Positions 57,600 to 64,000 of a stretch of 64,000 nt of DNA are shown one piece after another. The stretch's first letter is position 1, and each line of letters begins with the position of its first letter. The position numbers and the translations under genes were made by a program. This DNA is from Pseudobutyrivibrio sp. GTDB taxonomy: Bacteria; Bacillota; Clostridia; Lachnospirales; Lachnospiraceae. The notes under the pieces were generated by a model. The model did no database searches. It worked only from the letters and a program-made list of their open reading frames with translations, and had not been told where the DNA came from. Location: positions 19,759 through 83,758 of the forward strand of contig NZ_SVEV01000014.1 of NCBI RefSeq assembly GCF_015057185.1, given 5' to 3'.

Positions 57600-58364
57600 T
57601 TATATAACACCTAGATTTACAAGGGCACTACGTAGTCCCTCTACAATAGGAGCTTCATTTGGAATGTAGAATACTGATTCTCCCTTTAAGTCACGCTCTG
57701 TAAGATTAGCATCTGCTGGAATCCATCCCAACATTGGAATATTTCCCAAATCCATGTACTGTATAACATCCTCTGAAGGTACACGGTTAACAATAACGCC
57801 AATTTTGTCATACATAACAAGATTGTCAGCCACTTTCTTAATTGTTTTTACAACATCGCAACCCTTTTTGCTGGAATCAGTAATAAGAACAAGGTGAGTA
57901 ACTTTCTCCATAACTCGACGGTTAATCTGCTCAATGCCAGCCTCTCCATCGATAACAATGTAGTCAAAGTTATCTGCCACCTGTGCAATGACTTCTTTAA
58001 GATATGTGTTGATTTTGCAATAGCAGCCTGCAGCCTCAGGACGTCCAATTGCAATAAAAGAGAAGCCATCCATCTCAACCATAGCATCAAAAATGCGATA
58101 TCTGGCTTCACCAAGAACCTCTACTGTAGCCTTGGTATCGCCATTTTCAGCTGCCTCTACTGCCTCTTTTCTAATGTCATCTAGTGTGAGCTCCGGCTCA
58201 ACACCTAGGGCGGTAGACAAACCAACAGCTGGGTCAGCATCAATTGCTAAGATCTTCTTGTCAGGATATGCTTCCACTAACAATTTGACCATCACCGATG
58301 CAAGAGAAGTTTTACCTACTCCTCCTTTACCAGCAACAGCCAACACTATAGGCTTTTTTCCCAT
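57600..58364 (-). CDS. cooC: CooC-type nickel-insertion ATPase
   Basis: A 254-residue MinD/ArsA-superfamily ATPase with the deviant Walker A AGKGGVGKTSLASVM and the CooC hallmark CxC motif in GRPEAAGCYCKINTYL, which binds Ni(II) at the dimer interface. CooC inserts nickel into CO dehydrogenase. No CO dehydrogenase is present here; the gene leads an operon of dehydratase-like redox proteins that ends with hypA. This pairing is the main reason to suspect an unusual metal cluster. Confidence 0.9.
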   Translation of the reverse strand: MGKKPIVLAVAGKGGVGKTSLASVMVKLLVEAYPDKKILAIDADPAVGLSTALGVEPELTLDDIRKEAVEAAENGDTKATVEVLGEARYRIFDAMVEMDGFSFIAIGRPEAAGCYCKINTYLKEVIAQVADNFDYIVIDGEAGIEQINRRVMEKVTHLVLITDSSKKGCDVVKTIKKVADNLVMYDKIGVIVNRVPSEDVIQYMDLGNIPMLGWIPADANLTERDLKGESVFYIPNEAPIVEGLRSALVNLGVI

Positions 58365-58449
58365 TTTAATTATCTCTCCCTTTAATGATATTGCTTTATT
58401 GATAATTTTTTATCAATATGGATAATTTTAACACACAGCCCCCATAAAT

Positions 58450-58503
58450 AAAATAGCCTTGACATTTTTTGGATATAACACCAAAAAACATCAAGGCTAT
58501 TAA
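58450..58503 (-). terminator. Strong terminator after udk
   Basis: A stem of about 20 bp (AATAGCCTTGA...TCAAGGCTATT with paired T/A tracts inside) followed by TTTTATTTATG on the minus strand. It isolates the redox operon from udk. Confidence 0.8.
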
Positions 58504-58517
58504 CTAAATTGCACAAG

Positions 58518-59144
58518 CTACTCTTCGATATGTAGCTTCTTTGTCATGTATGTTATGAGCATATCAAGACCAGCTTCATTTTCTCCACCACGTGGAATGA
58601 TAATATCAGCATGCTTTTTAGATGGCTCAACAAACTCCTCATGCATAGGTTTTACAGTTTCTGAATACTGATCGATTATAGACTCAATACTACGTCCTCT
58701 CTCAATCATATCACGTTTGATTCGACGCATAAGTCTCTCATCTGCATCTGTATCAACAAAGATTTTAATGTCCATCAAATCGCGAAGTTCCTTATTTTCG
58801 AGAATAAGAATACCTTCCATAACGATTACAGTTTTTGGTTCAATATGAACTGTCTCGTCTGATCTGTTGTGTACAACATAATCATAAACAGGCATATCAA
58901 TGGCATATCCCTTAATTAGTCTTCTGACATCCTCTGCCATTCTATCTGATTCAAATGAATCTGGATGATCATAGTTCAGGTGGCTTCTCTCCTCAAGTGT
59001 CATCTCTGGGTGAGCCTTATAATAAGCATCATGGCTGATAACAGCAATGTCCTCTCCAAAATAATCCTGCAATTTATTGATGATTGTAGTCTTTCCTGAA
59101 GCAGAACCTCCAGCAACACCAAGAACACAAATCTTTTCTGACAT
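58518..59144 (-). CDS. udk: Uridine kinase
   Basis: A 208-residue kinase that phosphorylates uridine and cytidine for salvage. Landmarks are the P-loop GVAGGSASGKTTIINKLQDY, SHDAYYKAHPEMTLEER, NYDHPDSFESDRM, VIVMEGILILEN and FVDTDADERLMRRIKRDM. ATG at 59144 is used; the longer frame overlaps the preceding gene. Confidence 0.95.
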   Translation of the reverse strand: MSEKICVLGVAGGSASGKTTIINKLQDYFGEDIAVISHDAYYKAHPEMTLEERSHLNYDHPDSFESDRMAEDVRRLIKGYAIDMPVYDYVVHNRSDETVHIEPKTVIVMEGILILENKELRDLMDIKIFVDTDADERLMRRIKRDMIERGRSIESIIDQYSETVKPMHEEFVEPSKKHADIIIPRGGENEAGLDMLITYMTKKLHIEE

Positions 59145-59154
59145 AAAAATACTC

Positions 59155-60021
59155 CTATCCTTTAAAACGTTTGAATCCCTCACCATACACTGCCTTCGAT
59201 TCCATTATAACAATAAATGCATCAACATCTATCTTTTTTGATACACGATTAACCTGATACATTTGCTTGTCTGAGCAAGCGCACATAAGCACCTGACGCT
59301 CATCTCCCTTATAACCGCCCTTTGCGGTAAAAATAGTGGTACCACGTTCAACGGCCTTGTCAATTGCATCTGCAATAGCCTCAGCCTTGTTAGTAACAAT
59401 CATACACATCATACCAGAATCAGCAGAAATCATTACCTTGTCAACAACTAATGAACCGATATAGCTGATTACAAATCCATAACAAAGTGCTTCAAAAGAA
59501 TGCGCATAAGCTATAGTATCAATAACAATGATTACCACATCAACGATGAAGAAAATTCTGCCTAGAGTCATATGAGGATGTTTAGCCTTTATGAGCATCA
59601 TAATAAAATCAGCTCCACCTGTGGATGAATTACGCATATAAACAACAGCGTAGCCTAAGCCTGTAAACACACCTACAATCATGGCATTTAATAGGATGTT
59701 CCCTATTTCTACTTTAGGAACATAAGGGGCAACAAAATCCATAAAAATTGTGCCTATAACCATGGTCTTAAGACTCTTTAGAAGAAATTTTTTACCTAGA
59801 ACCTTGTAACAAATGAAAATAAGCGGAATGTTCATTATCAATGTAACTATACCGATATTCCATTTCCAATACTGGAAAAAAATCATAGCAATTCCAGTAA
59901 AACCTGTTAATGGAAACTTTGCATCTGCGGCAAAATTATAGAGTGCGATACCTATAAACAAGCCTGATAAAGCATCCATTAGACAATCAACAACTAGCTC
60001 TTTTCTCTTCTCAGACGACAT
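59155..60021 (-). CDS. YitT family membrane protein
   Basis: The product has 288 residues, with about five membrane helices (FPLTGFTGIAMIFFQYWKWN, YAVVYMRNSSTGGADFIMML) and a C-terminal cytosolic DUF2179 domain (VERGTTIFTAKGGYKGDERQ, then VLMCACSDKQMYQVN). YitT proteins are widespread in Firmicutes with no settled function. ATG at 60021 follows GGAGGG; the gene precedes udk by 10 bases. Confidence 0.9.
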   Translation of the reverse strand: MSSEKRKELVVDCLMDALSGLFIGIALYNFAADAKFPLTGFTGIAMIFFQYWKWNIGIVTLIMNIPLIFICYKVLGKKFLLKSLKTMVIGTIFMDFVAPYVPKVEIGNILLNAMIVGVFTGLGYAVVYMRNSSTGGADFIMMLIKAKHPHMTLGRIFFIVDVVIIVIDTIAYAHSFEALCYGFVISYIGSLVVDKVMISADSGMMCMIVTNKAEAIADAIDKAVERGTTIFTAKGGYKGDERQVLMCACSDKQMYQVNRVSKKIDVDAFIVIMESKAVYGEGFKRFKG

Positions 60022-60074
60022 TATTCCCTCCATACTTAAAAATGTTAGCTTAACAAAAGCTTGTTAATAACATT

Positions 60075-61295
60075 TTATTCTTGTGAAAATTTTCTAGTAA
60101 TTCCATGTAAAACCTTTACTACTGTATCCATACCCTCTGCAGTAATGTGCTCCATTGGACCATGGAAATTGTAGCCCGCTGTACCAAGGTTTGGACATGG
60201 CAATCCCATAAATGAAAGACGTGCGCCATCTGTACCGCCTCTGATGGCTACAGCCTCTGGGTTTTCTCCTGCTTCCTTAATTGCATCAAATGCATAATCA
60301 ATCAAGAACATATGTGGTTTAATCATTTCAAGCATGTTCTGATACTGATCCTTAATTTTAAGCTCGCATGTACCCTCTCCATACTTTTGATTGATAATAT
60401 TAGCAGCGTGCTCCATTACCTTTTTCTTGTCTGCGAATTTGTAAGCATCATGATCTCTGATAATATAAGATAACTCAGCTGAAGCAACCTCACCCTTCAT
60501 ATCAAGAAGGTGGAAGAAGCCCTCGTAACCTTCTGTCTGTGAAGGTACCTCTGTAGGTGGAAGCATTGAGTTAAACTCCATTGCAACAAGTGCAGCATTG
60601 ACCATAATGTCCTTTGCACTACCTGGGTGAATGTTAACTCCGTTGAATTTAACCTCAGCACTAGCTGCGTTAAAGTTCTCGTATTCGACCTCGTTCTCTG
60701 CTCCGCCGTCTACCGTATATGCGAAATCTGCTCCAAAGCCTTCAACATCAAAATGGTCTGGGCCAGCTCCAATTTCTTCATCAGGTGTAAATGCAATGCA
60801 AATTTTGCCGTGAGGCTCATTACCTTTAATAAGCTCATCAGCAAATGTCATAATCTCTGCGATACCAGATTTATCATCCGCACCTAAAAGGGTAGTACCA
60901 TCAGTGTGAATCAAAGTGCGGCCCTTTAAATTCTTAAGATGTGGAAAATCAGACACCTTGATAACTCGGCCTGATGTACCTAAAACAACATCCTCTCCGT
61001 TGTAGTTTTCTTCGATTACAGGATTAACGTTCTCTCCAGAAAAATCTGGTGCTGTATCCATGTGCGCAATAAAGCCAAGAACCTTTTTATCCTCATATCC
61101 TGGTGTAGCAGGAATCACACCATAAACATAGCACTTATCATCTACTCTCACATCAGAAATTCCGATTTCCTTCATTTCTTCAACCAAAATATTGGCCAAA
61201 TCAAACTGGCGTGCTGTAGATGGTGTAGTCTGGCTGTTATCATCACTTGTTGTGTGAATTTTAACGTAGTTTAATAATCTTTCGTATGCTCTCAT
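60075..61295 (-). CDS. pepT: Peptidase T
   Basis: A 406-residue zinc aminotripeptidase of the M20 family. Metal and catalytic motifs: FIAHMDTAPDFSGENVNP, GADDKSGIAEIMTF, FTPDEEIGAGPDHFDVEGFG, VDGGAENEVEYENFNAASAE and PEAVAIRGGTDGARLSFMGL. ATG at 61295 gives the family length (about 408); a frame extending to 61415 would translate a tandem repeat. It cleaves the N-terminal residue from tripeptides. Confidence 0.96.
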   Translation of the reverse strand: MRAYERLLNYVKIHTTSDDNSQTTPSTARQFDLANILVEEMKEIGISDVRVDDKCYVYGVIPATPGYEDKKVLGFIAHMDTAPDFSGENVNPVIEENYNGEDVVLGTSGRVIKVSDFPHLKNLKGRTLIHTDGTTLLGADDKSGIAEIMTFADELIKGNEPHGKICIAFTPDEEIGAGPDHFDVEGFGADFAYTVDGGAENEVEYENFNAASAEVKFNGVNIHPGSAKDIMVNAALVAMEFNSMLPPTEVPSQTEGYEGFFHLLDMKGEVASAELSYIIRDHDAYKFADKKKVMEHAANIINQKYGEGTCELKIKDQYQNMLEMIKPHMFLIDYAFDAIKEAGENPEAVAIRGGTDGARLSFMGLPCPNLGTAGYNFHGPMEHITAEGMDTVVKVLHGITRKFSQE

Positions 61296-61372
61296 TTTAT
61301 TCTCCATAAAAATAGAGCTCAAAATGAGCTCTATATAATACTTTTCTATTCGAAAATCTTTTATTGGCACAG

Positions 61373-61477
61373 CCATGCAAATTGCCTGCCATGCAGGAAA
61401 GCTAGGCCCATGCAAATTGCCTGCGGTGCGGGAAAGCTAGGCCCATGCAAATTGCCTGCGGCAATGGGCCTGCTGTG
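61373..61477. repeat. 35-bp tandem repeat, about 2.7 copies
   Basis: The unit CATGCAAATTGCCTGC... starts at 61374, 61409 and 61444. Units 1 and 2 end GGAAAGCTAGGC; unit 3 diverges into GGCAATGGGCC. A larger hairpin (ACAGACGGG/CCCGTCTGT) follows at about 61477-61517. It lies upstream of pepT, after the 79-residue gene. Confidence 0.75.
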
Positions 61478-61516
61478 ACAGACGGGCAACTCCCGCAAGC
61501 GGGTCCTTCCCGTCTG

Positions 61517-61756
61517 TTATTGATTAATCATAAAGTCAAGAAGCTTCTTAGAATCTTCTGGCTCATATGCGATAAGCTCAAGCTCTGGAATGATTGTATC
61601 ATCAGCCTTGAAGATGCTAGAAAGTGAAACAAACTGAGAAAGCTTTGACTTAAGGTTAAGTCTATCGCCCTCGCCTGTAACAAGCTCTACCTTTCCAACG
61701 CAATTATCAATAACATTGAAAAATGCTTCTGTGTCTTTAATATTTGTAATCTTCAT
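61517..61756 (-). CDS. Conserved small protein, 79 residues
   Basis: A short acidic protein (ITNIKDTEAFFNVIDNCVGK, then VELVTGEGDRLNLKSKLSQF) with a mixed alpha/beta pattern. Similar small proteins occur across Lachnospiraceae without known role. It has a clear ribosome site (AAGGAGGAAAC) and stands alone between ychF and pepT. Confidence 0.7.
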   Translation of the reverse strand: MKITNIKDTEAFFNVIDNCVGKVELVTGEGDRLNLKSKLSQFVSLSSIFKADDTIIPELELIAYEPEDSKKLLDFMINQ

Positions 61757-61870
61757 AGTTTCCTCCTTAGTTCATACAAACAATAGTCAGTAGTTAACTT
61801 TATAATAGTACATTATAGCAATGCTGTCTAACCTAGAATTGTGAACTTTTTAGTAACTTTTTGGTAATTT

Positions 61871-62971
61871 TTATACATTAAATCTGAATGTGATAACATC
61901 ACCGTCAGCAACAACGTATTCCTTACCTTCCATACGTACAAGGCCCTTTTCCTTTGCTGCTGTCATAGAACCGTTTGCCATAAGGTCATCATAGCTTACA
62001 ACCTCTGCCTTGATGAATCCACGCTCGAAGTCTGTGTGAATCTTTCCAGCTGCCTGTGGGGCCTTTGTGCCCTTTTTGATTGTCCAAGCACGAGTCTCAT
62101 CCTCACCAGATGTAAGGTAAGAAATAAGACCAAGAAGTCTGTATGAAGCAGTGATAAGCTTATCGAGACCTGACTCTTCAAGACCCATCGCCTCTAAGAA
62201 CTCCTGCTTCTCCTCTTCTGATTCAAGCTCTGAAATCTCCTGCTCAATCTGAGCTGAGATAACAAATACCTCTGAACCTTCCTTTGCAGCGTACTCGCGA
62301 ACAGCCTGTACATTCTTATTATTAGCACCATCATCTGCAAGGTCTTCATCCTCAACGTTTGCAGCGTAGATAACTGGCTTTGCTGTAAGAAGGTTGTACT
62401 CCTTGAAGTATGCTTCCTCATCCTCATCATTAAGCTCGAAAGTCTTTGCCATGTTGCCAGCTTCCATGTGATCAAGAAGGCGCTTTTGCATAGCTGCTTC
62501 CTTCTGAAGTGTCTTGTCCATACGAGCAGAACGCTCTGTCTTAGAAAACCTGCGCTCCATAACCTCCATATCTGAGAAAAGAAGCTCAAGGTTGATTGTC
62601 TCGATATCACGGAGTGAATCAATAGAACCATCAACGTGTACTACATTTGCATCCTCAAAGCAACGAACAACGTGAACGATTGCATCTACCTCACGAATAT
62701 TTGCAAGGAACTGATTTCCAAGTCCCTCACCCTTTGAAGCACCCTTTACAAGACCTGCGATATCAACGAACTCGATAGTAGCTGGTACTGTCTTCTTAGA
62801 GTTGTACATCTTTGTAAGTGCATCAAGACGTTTATCTGGTACAGATACTACACCAACATTAGGGTCAATTGTAGCAAATGGATAGTTAGCAGCAAGTGCT
62901 CCTGCCTTTGTAAGTGAATTAAAAAGTGTTGACTTACCAACGTTTGGAAGTCCGACAATGCCCAATTTCAT
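61871..62971 (-). CDS. ychF: Ribosome-binding ATPase YchF
   Basis: A 366-residue Obg-family protein: G1 GLPNVGKSTLFNSLTKAG, G3 FVDIAGLVKGASKGEGLGNQ, the ATP-specific NxxE variant in VIYAANVEDEDL, and a C-terminal TGS domain (GEDETRAWTIKKGTKAPQAA, then KEGLVR-like end). It binds ribosomes and modulates stress responses in other bacteria. Full length. Confidence 0.96.
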   Translation of the reverse strand: MKLGIVGLPNVGKSTLFNSLTKAGALAANYPFATIDPNVGVVSVPDKRLDALTKMYNSKKTVPATIEFVDIAGLVKGASKGEGLGNQFLANIREVDAIVHVVRCFEDANVVHVDGSIDSLRDIETINLELLFSDMEVMERRFSKTERSARMDKTLQKEAAMQKRLLDHMEAGNMAKTFELNDEDEEAYFKEYNLLTAKPVIYAANVEDEDLADDGANNKNVQAVREYAAKEGSEVFVISAQIEQEISELESEEEKQEFLEAMGLEESGLDKLITASYRLLGLISYLTSGEDETRAWTIKKGTKAPQAAGKIHTDFERGFIKAEVVSYDDLMANGSMTAAKEKGLVRMEGKEYVVADGDVITFRFNV

Positions 62972-63100
62972 GGTAATTTATCTCCTTCTAAAAGTATTGA
63001 TTTTACTGTGTTTTTCAATATTTATGACACTTTTGGTCATAGCCTTTTGTATATTACCACATTTCTATTTATTTCTCTACCCTGGGTGTTTTTTAGTTTC

Positions 63101-63192
63101 GGGCAGTGCTGGCGGCTTTTTTCTTTTGCACTGCCCGCTTTTCTTCTTTTGGGCAGTACTGCAAACATTTTCTTCTCTAGTACTGCCTGCCC
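63101..63192 (+). repeat. Two tandem GGGCAGT hairpins
   Basis: CGGGCAGTGC/GCACTGCCCG (63101-63137) and GGCAGTACT/AGTACTGCC (63152-63187) are related stems 40 bases apart, each with a T-rich loop or tail on the + strand. They lie in the gene-free stretch 62972-63517 and may be terminators or repeat remnants. Confidence 0.55.
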
Positions 63193-63337
63193 CCACAAAA
63201 CTCTTCACAAAAAAGCAGCTATCTTGCGATAACTGCTATGTAACGTTCAGTATTCAATTAGAAAAAAGATTGACAAATCTGAATTTGTGCGATTAACTAC
63301 CGATATAATCGACTATCTCATTTATTCTGCTACCATT

Positions 63338-63371
63338 CTCAAAATTGTAATATAAGCATTACAATTTTGAG
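63338..63371. repeat. Perfect 14-bp inverted repeat
   Basis: CTCAAAATTGTAAT, a 6-base spacer, then ATTACAATTTTGAG. It is in the same gene-free stretch (62972-63517); no coding frame or T-run explains it. Confidence 0.6.
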
Positions 63372-63517
63372 GTTCTTCTCTGCTACTTTTTGTATTTTTT
63401 CTAAAAGTGGCAGTTTATCTGCCTACTCCAACAATCCAATCCCCTATATACTTCGCCGATTATCCTGAATTTCAAAGTTCCATAGTTTCTAAATCGTCCG
63501 AAACCAAAAGCTTTCCA

Positions 63518-64000
63518 TTATCCAAAGAACGGACATCTTTCTTTGATGCACTGCTGATTCTGAGGTGAGAACTCACAGTGTTGCTTCTCATATTCAATCT
63601 GTACACCGTAGTGCTGTCTTACGTACTCTATTCCGTGTTTGAACGCAATCATAGCATCTCTTTTACAACATCTTGGGCCATTTATCCGGCCAAGTTCTCC
63701 TATGGCGCTTGATGTAAATGCCATGTGATCTCCCCAAGTGCCATCTTCAGAAAGAGGTCCTGTACCATCAATAATAGAAAGAGCCGCACCTATAGAAGTT
63801 ATCGCTCCGCATATTCCCCAGAGTCCACACATTGCTCCTGGCATCCGGAGTCCTTCATTAATAAGTTTCTTTAAAGCGGAGTCTATATCTATTTTGCCAC
63901 CAGCATTATAATAAGCCATCAAGAGACATGCCCCATCTAATATATGATGCTCTGGCCCATGTATGCTTATATACTCTTTTTTTGCCATTGACTTAAACAT
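63518..64000 (-). CDS. DUF5714 protein (possibly cut by window edge)
   Basis: The visible 160 residues show the DUF5714 pattern: GPEHHILDGACLLMAYYNAG, RMPGAMCGLWGICGAITSIG, INGPRCCKRDAMIAFKHGIE and a Cys-rich end (CEFSPQNQQCIKERCPFFG). The many conserved cysteines suggest metal or cluster binding. In other genomes the domain follows methyltransferase or radical-SAM domains; the ATG at 64000 may be internal, so an upstream part may be missing. Confidence 0.72.
   Translation of the reverse strand: MFKSMAKKEYISIHGPEHHILDGACLLMAYYNAGGKIDIDSALKKLINEGLRMPGAMCGLWGICGAITSIGAALSIIDGTGPLSEDGTWGDHMAFTSSAIGELGRINGPRCCKRDAMIAFKHGIEYVRQHYGVQIEYEKQHCEFSPQNQQCIKERCPFFG

Noticed and set aside
62958..63296. 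112-codon + strand frame after ychF
   Set aside because: The product is Phe/Leu/Cys-rich and reads through the GGGCAGT hairpins; no ribosome site.

Overview
The window is low-GC Firmicute DNA, most likely from a rumen or gut Lachnospiraceae of the Butyrivibrio/Pseudobutyrivibrio type. That is an inference from the gene families (DUF4317, DUF5685 and DUF5714 proteins, a glmS ribozyme, a purE-purM-purN-purD cluster, 2-hydroxyacyl-CoA dehydratase-like enzymes), not from any rRNA gene. No tRNA, rRNA, CRISPR array or transposase was found.

Bases 1 to about 18807 are the right-hand part of an integrated prophage. From right to left it holds: a large serine recombinase abutting the host gene purD; a 33-residue peptide gene and a compact small RNA, each with its own leftward promoter; a CI/Cro-like switch with overlapping face-to-face promoters and three TAATC-N5-GATTA operators; and a long leftward early operon (SleB-type hydrolase, HUH replication initiator, RNase H-like protein, PcfJ protein, HNH protein, DUF4406, DUF4317, MazG-like and HD proteins, a DUF6273-type protein, a sigma-region-4-like late regulator). 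A rightward cargo cassette follows (1776-4144, a J-domain protein and an XRE regulator between a promoter and a terminator), and then the leftward packaging genes, whose large terminase runs off the left edge. The DUF6273-type protein ends in a segment with the hallmarks of a diversity-generating retroelement (DGR) variable region, but no reverse transcriptase lies in the window. The octamer CTGCTGCA occurs 20 times in the prophage, always on the + strand, and a 14-bp palindrome TTGCACCGGTGCAA occurs three times.

Bases 18804 to 25903 carry a leftward host block (pyrE, a membrane protein, an M29-type aminopeptidase, purE, purM, purN, purD). After a short rightward pair (nth, a HAD phosphatase) come an MFS transporter, a decayed TetR regulator, glmS with its ribozyme, a methyltransferase/ABC exporter operon, a decayed laccase-domain gene, a DUF4160/DUF2442 pair, an AI-2E-family permease, a MacB-type efflux operon, aspS and a Fur/DtxR regulator pair. 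A rightward trio follows (zinc ribbon, DUF5685, J-domain/TPR), then two acyltransferases.

Bases 49232 to 58364 form the most interesting host locus: CooC-type nickel ATPase, two 2-hydroxyacyl-CoA dehydratase-family subunits, their ATP-dependent activase, an unlisted 52-residue membrane peptide, a protein that may be CO-dehydrogenase-beta-like, a 960-residue FAD/iron-sulfur oxidoreductase and HypA. The set looks like an ATP-driven low-potential redox enzyme of the double-cubane type with nickel maturation factors but no recognisable nickel enzyme nearby. Most intergenic gaps in this operon and in the purine cluster hold a related long stem-loop element (eight copies seen). The right end carries udk, a YitT protein, pepT, ychF and a partial DUF5714 gene.
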